From contig BQMF02000280.1 in assembly GCA_027922465.2 (NCBI GenBank), forward strand, positions 186,001 through 250,000: 64,000 bases of DNA. Direction: 5' to 3'. The notes under the pieces were generated by a model. The model was given only the letters and a program-made list of their open reading frames with translations. It was not told the DNA's origin and did no database searches. The position numbers and the translations under genes are program-made. Of this stretch, positions 12,064 through 22,245 are shown piece by piece. Numbering within the stretch: position 1 is the first letter of the stretch; every line of letters begins with the position of its first letter. The DNA comes from Turritopsis dohrnii. Its lineage: Eukaryota; Cnidaria; Hydrozoa; Anthoathecata; Oceaniidae.

Positions 12064-14400
12064 ATAAAGAATGGGTCGAAATATGCTTACGTCAGCAGTG
12101 GGAATCCCTCATGAGATTATTATTAAAAAGAAATAAGAAATTAGTCTGGAACGAGCGGTTGATTGATATCAAAATGACGAACAAACTCTCTCGTAAAATA
12201 GTCACTACATTGATAGCATTTGATTATCTTTAATTGCATCGGTGGTCAGAGTACTTAAAGGCTGGTTCACACAGTGCGATACACTCATCATTTAATTTCC
12301 AGCTTCATCACATTGTGGCAATTTCTTTTTCTTTTTTTGAGCAAAAAGAAAAAAGTTAGCTTGCTTAGTTTATTGCAAATATTTTGAAATAATTTTGAAA
12401 AAATGTTTCGACATATTATCTGTACTTGCCTCTTATCATCTGCTCATGCTGTTCGACTTTAAACTGATTTATAGCGCAAAGAAAATCCGTTTGTCCGGCT
12501 GTTATATCAATACAGAAACGGGTTTCGTATGGACAACTTAGGTCAAGTGTGACAAGCATTCTGGGAAGGTAAATCACATTTTATGTTTTCACTACGTTTC
12601 ATCAAGTCAATAACTTGATATCCCAACCGTAGAAAATTAAGTCATTTCATCAACGTACTTAATTTGGTCACAGTTTGCCAAGTGCCGAAAGCCAGCAGTT
12701 ACCATGGCTACCTTATAAAAACTATGTAGACATTCTGAATCTTTGCTCAAATGATCTGACATGGTCAGCAGACAGCATCGTATAGAGGAGCACAGTTATG
12801 GGACAAGTTACCCATGTCTGTAAAAATCAAATCAGCCAGTACAAAATGTCTATTCTGCTCTCAGGTAATTGCTTTCTTTAAATTGTATTTTTTATTTAGT
12901 TTAGTTTATTTCAATTTACTTCATTTAGTATCATGTAATTTTCAAGTAGACTTTAATTAGCTTTATAGCTATTGTTAGTTATTTTTAATAATACCGAAGG
13001 ATTTCATGCCCTATCTACTATAAATAAATAGATTGCATTGAATTGAATCATTTGCTAACGGAATGATCACACTCACCATGATGAATTTACAAGTGCGGCA
13101 TGATAGAAAAAAGGAAGTATGTTGAAACACGTAAGATGAATATTTCTGATATCAGTTTTGTACAACGCCTTTCGAAAGACGATTGACGACAGCAGACGAT
13201 AGATGACAAAAAAACGACTGTGAATCAAACTTTGAGGTCTGTTGTTTCTCTTTCTTTTTAAGTTTTTTTATCCATTTTGTAATGCAACGCTTGTGGATAG
13301 AAGTGCAGACAGTCAAAGTTTTGAAATCTAAAAAGGTTTAACCAGGGGAATCTGTGAGGGTTTTACCAGCAAACCAAAAGTTACTCACAAAATAGCTGCG
13401 CCAGTACTAAATCTGTATAAATGTATAAACAACCTGAGGCTGATCATTATGAAAACAAATATCGGGGAAAGCGATGCGTGGATGCATTTACTCTCTCACC
13501 ATGTTCCATCAAATTATGCGAAACAAACCCAACAATTTTGAAATGTTGATTTGATGATAATCGCAAATTATCCCATAACAATTCTCCAGTTCAGGAAGTA
13601 TTTTGCGTGCAACAACACAAACTTTCAAAACGAGGTCAGGCAGATACTTTGTCAGACTTTTGGCGTTTAAGCAGAAATTTGAGAAATCTCTGCTGTCGTA
13701 CTCATCTCAATCTTATTTGAAGTTTTTGTACGAGTACACGTGAAAGATTTGATTGAGAACTAAAATTTCTTACATTTTGACAGTAAGTCAAAACACAAGT
13801 TAAAATTAATAAATGAAATTATATAAAAACGATAATAAAGAAACCAACAACTACAACTAAATAAATAAATAAACAAATCAATCAGGGATTGGAAGGTTTT
13901 CATTCCTTGGGAAAACTCATTTCAGTTAGTTGGGCATGTCCAAATGGAACTATCTTTTTCGAATTTCTATGTTAACATCGAAATACTTGCGAAAGTCAAG
14001 GGTGGACGGAAACTTGAAAATAGACTTGTGGCTCCAACTAATTATCTTGTCAACGGTAAAAAGAAACTTAATTTTAATTGTAACTTTAAATATTCTTAGC
14101 ATTTTAAACGAAAAGAAAAAAAAAACTTTGTGTTTGTCTTTCAAAATATTTCCAATAATGCTTTTGTCAAGGCCAAATTAAAATTTACGGTCAGTTTACG
14201 GGGCGCTTATAAAATTATTTTCGGATTAAGGGGGGTGGGGTGGAAGGCGTTTTTAGAGGGCAGCGCTTCAAAAGGGGGCGCTAAAAAGTTGAAATCCTTA
14301 TTGCTACTGCTCAAATTCAAAAACTGTTATGTGAATATTCAACAGAGACTTGTTTATTTCTTTACTTAATTGTTAAGCATTTATGTATACTAAAAATTCC
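12064..14400. other. Gene-free stretch
   Basis: No gene, tRNA or clear element is recognised. Short frames near 13930-14370 lack homology, splice support or codon structure. G-rich patch at 14226-14280. Confidence 0.45.
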
Positions 14401-14479
14401 TATCACTAGGAAAAACAAAATCGCTGCATTTTTTTTCAATAAATATATGTGATTCACTCAGTAGAAGATTTCCTATATA

Positions 14480-15275
14480 CATATACATATACAGCACCTA
14501 AATAGCTGCATGTTTGAGTAAGAAATCCTACAAACGTGGTGATCTGCACTAATCCACTTAAAGGTAGTGATTTGAAATATTTGATCAAATGTCCTTTGGA
14601 ATAAAGTGTTGGTTTAAATATTTTATTGACTTAAGTGTTGCTTTAGATATTACTGTCATCTTTTTTTCTCGGCATCTTTCACACATGAACGCAGACTAAA
14701 AGAGGCTAAAAGAGATGTTAAATTCTTGCTGTGAAAGACTGATGCTTTTGCATGAAATGTTTCATCAGTTTCAATACACCTTGATTAATTATTTTATCGA
14801 TTTCATTGCATTTTACCGCATTTCCTCTTTAGTAGATTCAGCAATAGATAGTAGAAGAAACCAAACTTAACGACGAAATTACCAGTTTCTGCATCAACTA
14901 CAAATTCTAGCTACACTTGACTATAGATATACAGCTGTGTTGAATCAAAGACTAAATACGGATTGCATTTCTAGTAAGTGAATGTCAAATAATTCTTTAT
15001 AAAAAAGTTACATTCAATTGCGATAAAGATCTGATAGAATTCTGAAACTATTGGTGACTTATCAATATTTGATTTTTTCTTGACAGGTATCAAGTTGCTC
15101 ACCTATTTATCATCAATACCATCAACAACAATTAAATTGACCAAACCATTTCCTCTGAGTGTACATACAATAAAAGGATACTATTCATCAACTACGTGTC
15201 TGTGTACCTGAGCAATTATTTATTCCACCTTTGCGGTTTGCAGATTGTCTTTTGAGATAAGGTAATGAGTGGAAA
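14480..15275 (+). repeat. Duplicated block, upstream copy
   Basis: Shares collinear similarity with about 16180-17030: TAGCTGCATGTTTGAG, CACTTAAAGGTAG, GTGTTGGTTTAAAT.TTTTATTGACT, CAGTTTCAATA, CAGGTATCAAG and TTTTGAGATAAGGTAATGA occur in the same order about 1.7 kb apart. This copy is the more degenerate: the frame that is open in the downstream copy carries stops here. Confidence 0.7.
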
Positions 15276-16087
15276 TTTTTATGATTAAAAAAAACAATAA
15301 AATGGCAATAAAAATATCATTTACTCAAAAGCACCAGCCTTTATATAATCATTTATTCCTTATATTATAAAGGTTCAACTTTTCAATTATAGATTATCGA
15401 GAAAAAAACATCAACAGAAGTAGTAGCAGCTAAACAGTGTACAGGACAATGAAAAGAAATTCAGGACCTGTATGTTTGATCAATTAATTTTTCTATATTT
15501 CTGGTTTTCAGCTTATCTTTTCCAAAAATAAACAATTGCTTTTTCACATTACTGCCATTTGACTCTCTTCATACATTCTCAAAGCGCACACGGAAAATAG
15601 CAGAAAATTCTAAATTGACAATGACTATTTGCTATGAATGTTTAGCCTGAACAAACGAAATTTCGTCTAGATAAAAATTGTGGAAAATATTTCTGTTGTT
15701 CGAACTGTTCAAGGAGTGTCAATGCCTCTAAGTTGTTTTTGTATTTCATCTTCAGTAGATTTAACATGGTCATGTGATAATTGGAAAATCAATGTTAATT
15801 GTTAGTGAAAGTTCTGACAACAGTGATTGAAGTTAATCTTTCAAATTTTACACTTATGCAAGTTCAAGGACAACATTCAGTAGGTATTTATGTGAATATT
15901 ATTGACATAATAACTTTATATATATCCATTCACAGAGGACAGCATGGGAAATAGATTTTACAATTTATAACAGAGAGTACATACGGTTTGTCCATAATAT
16001 CATGACTGAACCATGATTTTCGTCATACCAATTTCCCTTTGTTTCAAAATAGGTTCAAACATTTAGCTATTGATCATCAGAGAGAAG

Positions 16088-16146
16088 CATCTGCATCAGC
16101 ATCAGCATCAACAAGAACAACAACAACAACAACAACAACAACAATA
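16088..16146. repeat. CAT/AAC trinucleotide microsatellite
   Basis: A run of GCATCA units passes directly into a run of about ten ACA triplets. Simple repeat; the Leu- or Thr-rich frames across it are artefacts. Confidence 0.9.
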
Positions 16147-16179
16147 GTAGCTTTGAAGCGAATACAATACATAGACGTT

Positions 16180-17030
16180 GTTCAGCAATTACATAGCTGC
16201 ATGTTTGAGGAAATATTCCTTCGAACATAGTGATCTTCATTTTGTCACTTAAAGGTAGGAATTTGAATTTTTTTATCAACTTAAGAAAGATCTTTTGGGA
16301 TAACGTGTTGGTTTAAATGTTTTATTGACTCATGTGTTAATTAATTTACTATTTCTATCTGTTTTTCTCCACACCTTTCAAAAGTAATCGCAGAAAAGGC
16401 TGAAATCTTTTATTAGTGATGATGTTTATTACAGTATAGCCCAGAAAAGGTGTTTAAGTCTTACTGTGAAAGCATTCTTTTTTGTACGAAATGCCTCAGC
16501 AGTTTCAATAATCTTTTTGGATTATTTATGTTTCCTCTTTATTAGATTCAGTAGTAGCTAACCTGTGAAAAAAACCAAACAAAATGACCAGTTTCTACAT
16601 CAAATACGAATCCCAGCAAATATGACCATAGATAAACACATGCACCTTATCCGTACCTAAATTGAACGGATAGTTTTTCCAGCTAGCGAATGCCAAAACT
16701 TTTTATGAAATAGTTGCATTCATTGCCGATAAACATTAATTCTGGAACTATCGTTGACTTATACTCAATATTCGCTTTTTCGTGACAGATATCAAGATTT
16801 GCAACTAATTATCATCAGGAATTATCAGCACCAACAACAGTTGAATCAATCAAGCCTTGTTGCTCAATTGAATCAAGTCTTTTCAACAATTGAATTGATC
16901 AAACGTAATTGTTCTGAATCCAAAACAATACAAGACTCTGTTCATCAACTACGTACCTGTGTATTTTAGCAATTACTTATTTAACCTTGGTCGTTTTCAA
17001 CTTGCCTTTTGAGATAAGGTAATGATTTTA
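16180..17030 (+). repeat. Duplicated block, downstream copy with an open frame
   Basis: Collinear with 14480-15275. It contains an open segment of roughly 60 codons (about 16785-16969) after a plausible acceptor (CGTGACAG), encoding a Gln-rich stretch (NYQHQQQLNQSSLVAQLNQ) and ending LRTCVF before a stop. It lies upstream of the STAND gene and could be a 5' exon or terminal exon of a neighbour, but neither is proven. Confidence 0.55.
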
Positions 17031-17497
17031 AAATGATTAAAATTTCTTATCAACATAGGAGTTATTTTTCACTTTTACTTCTGTTAATTCTCACAGAAAA
17101 CAATAGAATATACAGAAGACTTTTGATTGAGGATGATTTACCCTAATAATTTTGTCATTCTTCTTTTGTTCAAATTGTTTCAGCACCTACTTAAATTATT
17201 TTATCTTACTATATTCAGCGATTAATGACATGTCACAACATAAAAACAGCATCGCATACAAACACCGGGAGCTGTGAACGTACTCTAACTGTTTTACTAT
17301 ATCACAGAAAAGGAAAACATTTCTGGTGAGTGAATGTTAAATATTTGTTTTTAAATAGCTTCATCTTATTCAAGGTCAACCCGAAATTTATATAAAAAAA
17401 ACAAAACAAATAGCATGCTGACGGTTTTCAAATTAGATACTTCTTCTTTACTACAATTGTTTTGTACCATTCACTGAGTGATTTGTTTTATTTTTAG

Positions 17498-17626
17498 TTA
17501 TTTCAACAGAACAGAATTGAACAACTGAGATCATTAGCAACCGCCGCAGTGCTGCAAAAGAATCTTGCAATTGCGTTTGTACTTAGACTGCTTTACAGTA
17601 TAACCAACACAAGTAATGGGCAACAG
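17498..17626 (+). CDS. Candidate 5' exon near the STAND gene
   Basis: A 43-codon open segment lies between a strong acceptor (TTTTATTTTTAG) and a donor (CAACAG|GTTCGT). It reads LFQQNRIEQLRSLATAAVLQ and continues KNLAIAFVLRLLYS, an amphipathic helical stretch. It lies on the same strand upstream of the HEPN-NB-ARC gene. Its end phase (0) does not match the start phase of the next candidate exon at 18642, so a linking exon would be needed. Speculative. Confidence 0.3.
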
Positions 17627-17879
17627 GTTCGTGTTGGATTTGCTTGTTGATATGCAGTTATTTTGTGATTACTAATAGAATTGCAGAATTTTACTGTGTA
17701 AAATAATAGAATTAACAGAAATGAACTGCAACTTGATAACTTGATATAAGCGTGCCACATAAAATATTAATGACAATCCTACCCTATATATTTGATTTTA
17801 TTGAAACAAAACCGTTAGCTGTAAATACTTACTCCTTTGATGTTGCTATTGTAAAAAAGATTTTAAAAAGCAACCGTAA

Positions 17880-18307
17880 AGCTTTTTTCACATGTACGTA
17901 GTTTTTGTCATAATACCTTACGAACTTTTTTTTCGTAAGTTCTTGCGAAAAAAATGCCTCTACCAGAGATTTTCATTCACGTGCACTAAAATTTGTTGCA
18001 ATAAAAATTGCAATGTACATTTGGAACGTTTGGAAATAGATCATTAGCAAAAAATGATGTAATTTCGAACAAAAGACACCATTTCGAACGTTCGATGTAA
18101 TTTTTCGAACGTTTTTTTCTTCTTGAGGCTTAGGAGGCTTACGACGATTTTCTTAAAAACAAAATTTTTTGTTTTTAAGGAAATTGTCGTAAGGGCTTAC
18201 GAACGTCCGCAAGACCTTACGAAAATTTTTCCTTAAGGAGAGAATGAATGAACATTCTTCTATTCGTAAGAGCTTACGTAAAATTTTACGTGCATGTGAA
18301 AAAAGCT
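17880..18307. mobile_element. MITE with TAA duplication
   Basis: Starts AGCTTTTTTCACATGTACG and ends with the inverted CGTGCATGTGAAAAAAGCT. TAA flanks both sides (17877-17879 and 18308-18310). The interior has many CTTACGAA/TTCGTAAG inverted copies. 428 bp, no ORF. TAA target duplication fits PIF/Harbinger-type transposition. Confidence 0.75.
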
Positions 18308-18641
18308 TAACTAATCAATATTCTTCGCTAAAAGTGGTAAGTATGCATGTGAAATAAAAGTAACAATAATATGGTGTTGACATTTATTTTTCTTAGGAAG
18401 AAATCAAGATTTGAATTTATCACAAAAATAAAATTGATTAGAACATCTTTCATAGTTTAAAATCAGCTTTTTGTTAAGTTTTATATTACAATCAATCCAA
18501 CCTTAGCGCTTTCTCCTATATTTAAAGTGACATGAATGTCTACTATCGATCTAGAGCTCTTTTTTATAGAGACCTGGCGTTACCCAGTAACTCACATAGA
18601 CTAACCAGATCAACAACTATCAATGCTTTTTTATTCTAAAG

Positions 18642-18720
18642 GTTTACCAAGCAAAATAGTGACGCAGGAAATACTGAAAGTGATGAAGACAAAGATTATG
18701 ACATTATCAGCATCACCAGT
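18642..18720 (+). CDS. Candidate acidic exon 5' of the STAND gene
   Basis: Flanked by an acceptor (TTATTCTAAAG) and a donor (ACCAGT|GTACGT). In the frame that ends in phase 0 it reads FTKQNSDAGNTESDEDKDYD then IISITS, which joins in frame to the ATG-bearing exon at 18886. The low-complexity acidic composition is typical of a linker. No homologue recognised, so the exon call rests on splice sites and phase. Confidence 0.4.
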
Positions 18721-18885
18721 GTACGTTTTTGTATGTAACCTAACCAGCTGAAAATTAGAGAATATCTAAATCCAGTTCAAGTAACTCTCTCATACCATGC
18801 ATTAACCAATATTATGTGTAGGTAATTGTCCGTTATTGATAACCAATGTTCTCTCAATTTTCAAGTTTGGTTTTTTCCATTTCAG

Positions 18886-21390
18886 ATGCAACTTTTTCCT
18901 ACAACATTTCCTACAACTGATAAAAGATATTTTGAATTCAAGAATTACGAGAAACATGCCAACAATGTTCTTCGAGATTTTATGCATAAGAAATTGAAAA
19001 TACCAAAAGATGATAAAGTACAGCTATTTCAACAGCTCCAATCTAACAAAGCAAAATTTCTGCAAATGCAGAAAAGAAAGATAATCGAACAAAATCAATG
19101 GATGATCCTCTTTCCAAGAGATTGCAAAAGCGATTCTACTCAATTCGATATCGCCTTGATACTGATAGTCCTCAGAACCATATGTACCTTAACTAAAAGA
19201 GAAAGGAATCTCATTGACGAAATTAACAAACTGAGAAACTGGGTGGCACATCACACCGAAGTGATATCAAATGATGAGTACAATGAGTATACAACTAGAT
19301 TTGAAAAGTGGTTTCAAGGAATTGGGATGACTGCTGCTTTTTGTAAGATGCTGAAAAATCGCATCATTTATGACGATGTATATTACCTGCAGTTCGGGAT
19401 AAGGGATCCGATTCCTAATTTCGTAGGACGAGAAAAAGAACTAAAAGAAATCCATTCAGCTCTGATTACAGAAGATCACAACGTTCTCGTTGTTACAGGA
19501 ACGTCTGGTATTGGAAAATCAGAACTGGTCAGAAAATATTATCAGAGACATGGAAAAGATTATGACCAAAACATATTAGCAATCAACGCTGAAACACACG
19601 GATCTCTCGAACGGTTTTTCATAAAGCTGGCTTGGTATATCGGATTGTTGTCTGCTGATGCAACAAAGCCGCCAATGGAAGTTTTGATATCACGGTTGTA
19701 CGATTACCTGTCATCGAAAAATTGCCTGCTAATTTTCGACAACGCTGATACTGAAAACATTTTGGATGACTATATGCCGAAAACACCTTCCAAACAGTTA
19801 CGCAAGATTATAATAATCACACAACTCAAGTTCTGGAATAAGTATACAAGACAAATAGAGTTGAAGCCGCTGGAGATCCATGAAGGATTGCTGTATTTAA
19901 AAAATGAGCTTGATTTAGACACAAACTCTACAGAATGCAGAGAAGCAGCGGAAAGTTTGATAAACCAACTAAGCTCATTACCTATTGCGCTTCGATTGGC
20001 TTCTTCATTTATTCAAACCAGGGGCATTACGATAAGTGCCTTCTTGATGGAACACCAAGAAACTTTTCATAAATTGTGGCTTACCATTGAGCAAACGAAA
20101 GCTAAAAATAGTGAGAAAACAGTTTTAACCGCGTGGCAAATGGTTTTCGATCACCTGGACGAACATTCCAGAAAAATTATCCGGATTTTCTCTTTTATGG
20201 ATGGGAAATGTATTGATGCTCAGTTACTTCTTCAAATAGAGGGTGAAGATGAATTTGCGTTAAGAGAGTCTTTATACAAATTGAACAAGTATTCTCTGAT
20301 CGACTCTATCAATGAACCCTCATCCGAAAATGAACGTTCCTACACCATACACAACCTTGTTCAGCAAGTTATAAGAGCACAGCTAAAAGTTACAGAACAA
20401 GAGTTGGTCATAACAGATATATTTCAAATGTGTCACAACTACATTGAAGCAATAATTAGTAATATGAACCATCAAGCTTTCGGAGATAAGTGGCTGCAGC
20501 ACATTATTGCTGCTACTGAAAAAATAAACTTTAAACTAGGAATGTCAAACATTATTTACAGTGTTATAAATTATGGATTAAATGCAGCATTAAATGACTT
20601 AAAACTTAAGACAGCAAGGAGCTTCTTGAATAAATGTCAAGAAATAATTAACACGGACAAATATCGGTTGGCACATTTGGATGCCCAACTATTACAAATA
20701 AATGGAAAATACAAAGAGGCCACTGAACTATTCAAAGAAGCATTGGAATGGAGACAATCAAAACTTGGTTCTGAGCACCTAATAACGGTGATCACCAAAG
20801 ACAACTTAGCTGTTGCTTTAAAACACCAAGGGGAACATGAAGAGGCCAATGAATTGTACAAAGAAATATTGGAATGGAAACAATCAAAACTTGGTTCTGA
20901 GCACCCATTTTCGTTGATGACAAAATTTAACTTTGCTGTTGCTTTAACGGACCAAGAGAAATACGAAAATGCCACTGAAATATACAAACAAATATTGGAA
21001 TTTACACAATTAAATTTTGGTTCTGAGAACTCAACAACGTTGATGACCAAAGAAAAGTTTGCAGTTTCTCTGAATGACCAAGGGAAACACGAAGAGGCTA
21101 CCGAACTATTCAAAGAAATATTAGCATGTATACAATCAAAACTTGGTTCTGAGCACCCACAAACGTTGATGACCAACCATCACTTAGGTATTGCTTTGAA
21201 TGACCAAGGGAAACATGAAGAGGCTGCTGAAGTATTCAAAGATATATTGGAATGTAGTCAATCAAAATTTGGTCCTGAGCATCCACTTATGTTGATAACC
21301 AAAGATAACTTAGCTTCTGCCTTAAGGGAAATACGAAGAGGCCACTGGAATATACAAAGAAATATTGGAATGTACTCAATCAAAGGTTGA
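18886..21390 (+). CDS. HEPN - NB-ARC - TPR STAND protein (NLR-like)
   Basis: A single long exon follows the acceptor TTTTTCCATTTCAG; its first codon is ATG, giving 834 residues, though an upstream exon may supply more. Residues about 15-150 form a helical HEPN (DZIP3-type) region with the R-x4-H signature RNWVAH (117-122). A STAND NTPase module follows: FVGREKE (179-185), Walker A GTSGIGKS (205-212), Walker B-like LLIFDNAD (281-288), a sensor-like KIIIITQ, a GLPLA-equivalent LPIALRLA (365-372), and a winged-helix region with YTIHNLVQ. From about 590, roughly 42-residue kinesin-light-chain-type TPRs repeat the phrase SKLGSEHPxTLMTKxNxAVAL. Such cnidarian STAND proteins are presumed innate-immune or cell-death sensors; HEPN domains with Rx4-6H are often RNases. 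The frame ends prematurely after a deletion near 21330. Confidence 0.82.
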   Translation: MQLFPTTFPTTDKRYFEFKNYEKHANNVLRDFMHKKLKIPKDDKVQLFQQLQSNKAKFLQMQKRKIIEQNQWMILFPRDCKSDSTQFDIALILIVLRTICTLTKRERNLIDEINKLRNWVAHHTEVISNDEYNEYTTRFEKWFQGIGMTAAFCKMLKNRIIYDDVYYLQFGIRDPIPNFVGREKELKEIHSALITEDHNVLVVTGTSGIGKSELVRKYYQRHGKDYDQNILAINAETHGSLERFFIKLAWYIGLLSADATKPPMEVLISRLYDYLSSKNCLLIFDNADTENILDDYMPKTPSKQLRKIIIITQLKFWNKYTRQIELKPLEIHEGLLYLKNELDLDTNSTECREAAESLINQLSSLPIALRLASSFIQTRGITISAFLMEHQETFHKLWLTIEQTKAKNSEKTVLTAWQMVFDHLDEHSRKIIRIFSFMDGKCIDAQLLLQIEGEDEFALRESLYKLNKYSLIDSINEPSSENERSYTIHNLVQQVIRAQLKVTEQELVITDIFQMCHNYIEAIISNMNHQAFGDKWLQHIIAATEKINFKLGMSNIIYSVINYGLNAALNDLKLKTARSFLNKCQEIINTDKYRLAHLDAQLLQINGKYKEATELFKEALEWRQSKLGSEHLITVITKDNLAVALKHQGEHEEANELYKEILEWKQSKLGSEHPFSLMTKFNFAVALTDQEKYENATEIYKQILEFTQLNFGSENSTTLMTKEKFAVSLNDQGKHEEATELFKEILACIQSKLGSEHPQTLMTNHHLGIALNDQGKHEEAAEVFKDILECSQSKFGPEHPLMLITKDNLASALREIRRGHWNIQRNIGMYSIKG

Positions 21391-21868
21391 TTCTGAGAAC
21401 CTACTTACGTTGCGGATCAAGAATGACTTTGCTGTGGCATTGCACAACCAAGGGAAACATGAAGACGCTACTGAGTTACTCAAAGAAATATTGAAATGTA
21501 GTCAATCAAAACTTGGTCCTGAGCACACATTTACGTTGAAAGCCAAATAAAACTTAGCTATTACTCTAGAAGATCAAGAAAAAAGCGAAGAGGCCGCTGA
21601 ACTATTGAAAGAGGTAGTGGAATGTAAACAAGCAAAACTCGGTCTTGATCACCCATCAACGTTGATGACCAAAGATAGCTTAGCTTTTGCATTATACAAC
21701 CAAGGGATACACGAAGAGTCTACTAAGCTATTGAAAGAGGTATTGGAACATAGAAAATCAAAACTTGGTTTGGAGCATCCATTAACGTTGACAACGAAAG
21801 ATAACTTAGCTATTAGTCTGGGCGAATTAGCTAAAAAAATAGGTCAATCCGGAACTAAATCCTCGTAA
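21331..21868 (+). pseudogene. Frameshifted TPR tail of the STAND gene
   Basis: TPR-encoding sequence continues past the stop at 21390 in another frame. Around 21330 the expected LNDQGKYEEAT segment has lost about 8 bases relative to sister repeats, shifting the frame. The restored frame meets an in-frame TAA at 21548-21550 where sister repeats have a KDN-type codon, and then stays open to 21868. Three to four further 42-residue repeats are visible (for example SKLGPEHTFTLKAK and AKLGLDHPSTLMTKDSLAFAL). Either the product ends at 21390 with a shorter TPR array or the allele is a pseudogene. Confidence 0.75.
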
Positions 21869-22123
21869 AGCATATTTGGTATGGTTAGAAAGCAAATTTT
21901 ATGTAGATTTACCTGTAAAAAGCCTCCCTTCATAGCTATTGAGCAATTTTTTTGGTATTAACTTTAGTCAGTGATGGTATTTTGTTCATTTTTGCAATGA
22001 AATTAAAAATCGTTATGAAATCATTCCTCTTTTAGCATATAGCAGCCATATAAAGTGGTACATTCTGTGAAACATTGTTAGTATAATGTTGTTGTCATGT
22101 TGGGAACCCTCATCACTGATAAA

Positions 22124-22160
22124 ATATGATGACGTCACAGTTTCAATGACGTCATCATAT
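22124..22160. promoter_or_regulatory. Perfect 14-bp palindrome with two CRE motifs
   Basis: ATATGATGACGTCA at 22124-22137 is followed by a 9-nt loop and its exact inverted copy at 22147-22160. Each arm carries TGACGTCA, the consensus for CREB/ATF binding. It lies between the TPR tail and the 3' end of the reverse-strand CXC gene. It may be an enhancer-like site, a cruciform-forming element or part of an element terminus. Confidence 0.55.
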
Positions 22161-22245
22161 TAGTCAGTGCCACTTGTATCAATATGAAGGTGATCAAACA
22201 AAAAAAAATATTAATCTATTTTAAAAGTTCAACATGTATAAGTTT

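Noticed and set aside
16067..16279. Minus-strand poly-Leu/Met frame
   Set aside because: Produced by the CAT/AAC trinucleotide microsatellite.
20637..21176. 179-codon minus-strand frame with repeated CSEPSFDC
   Set aside because: Antisense shadow of the TPR repeats on the plus strand.
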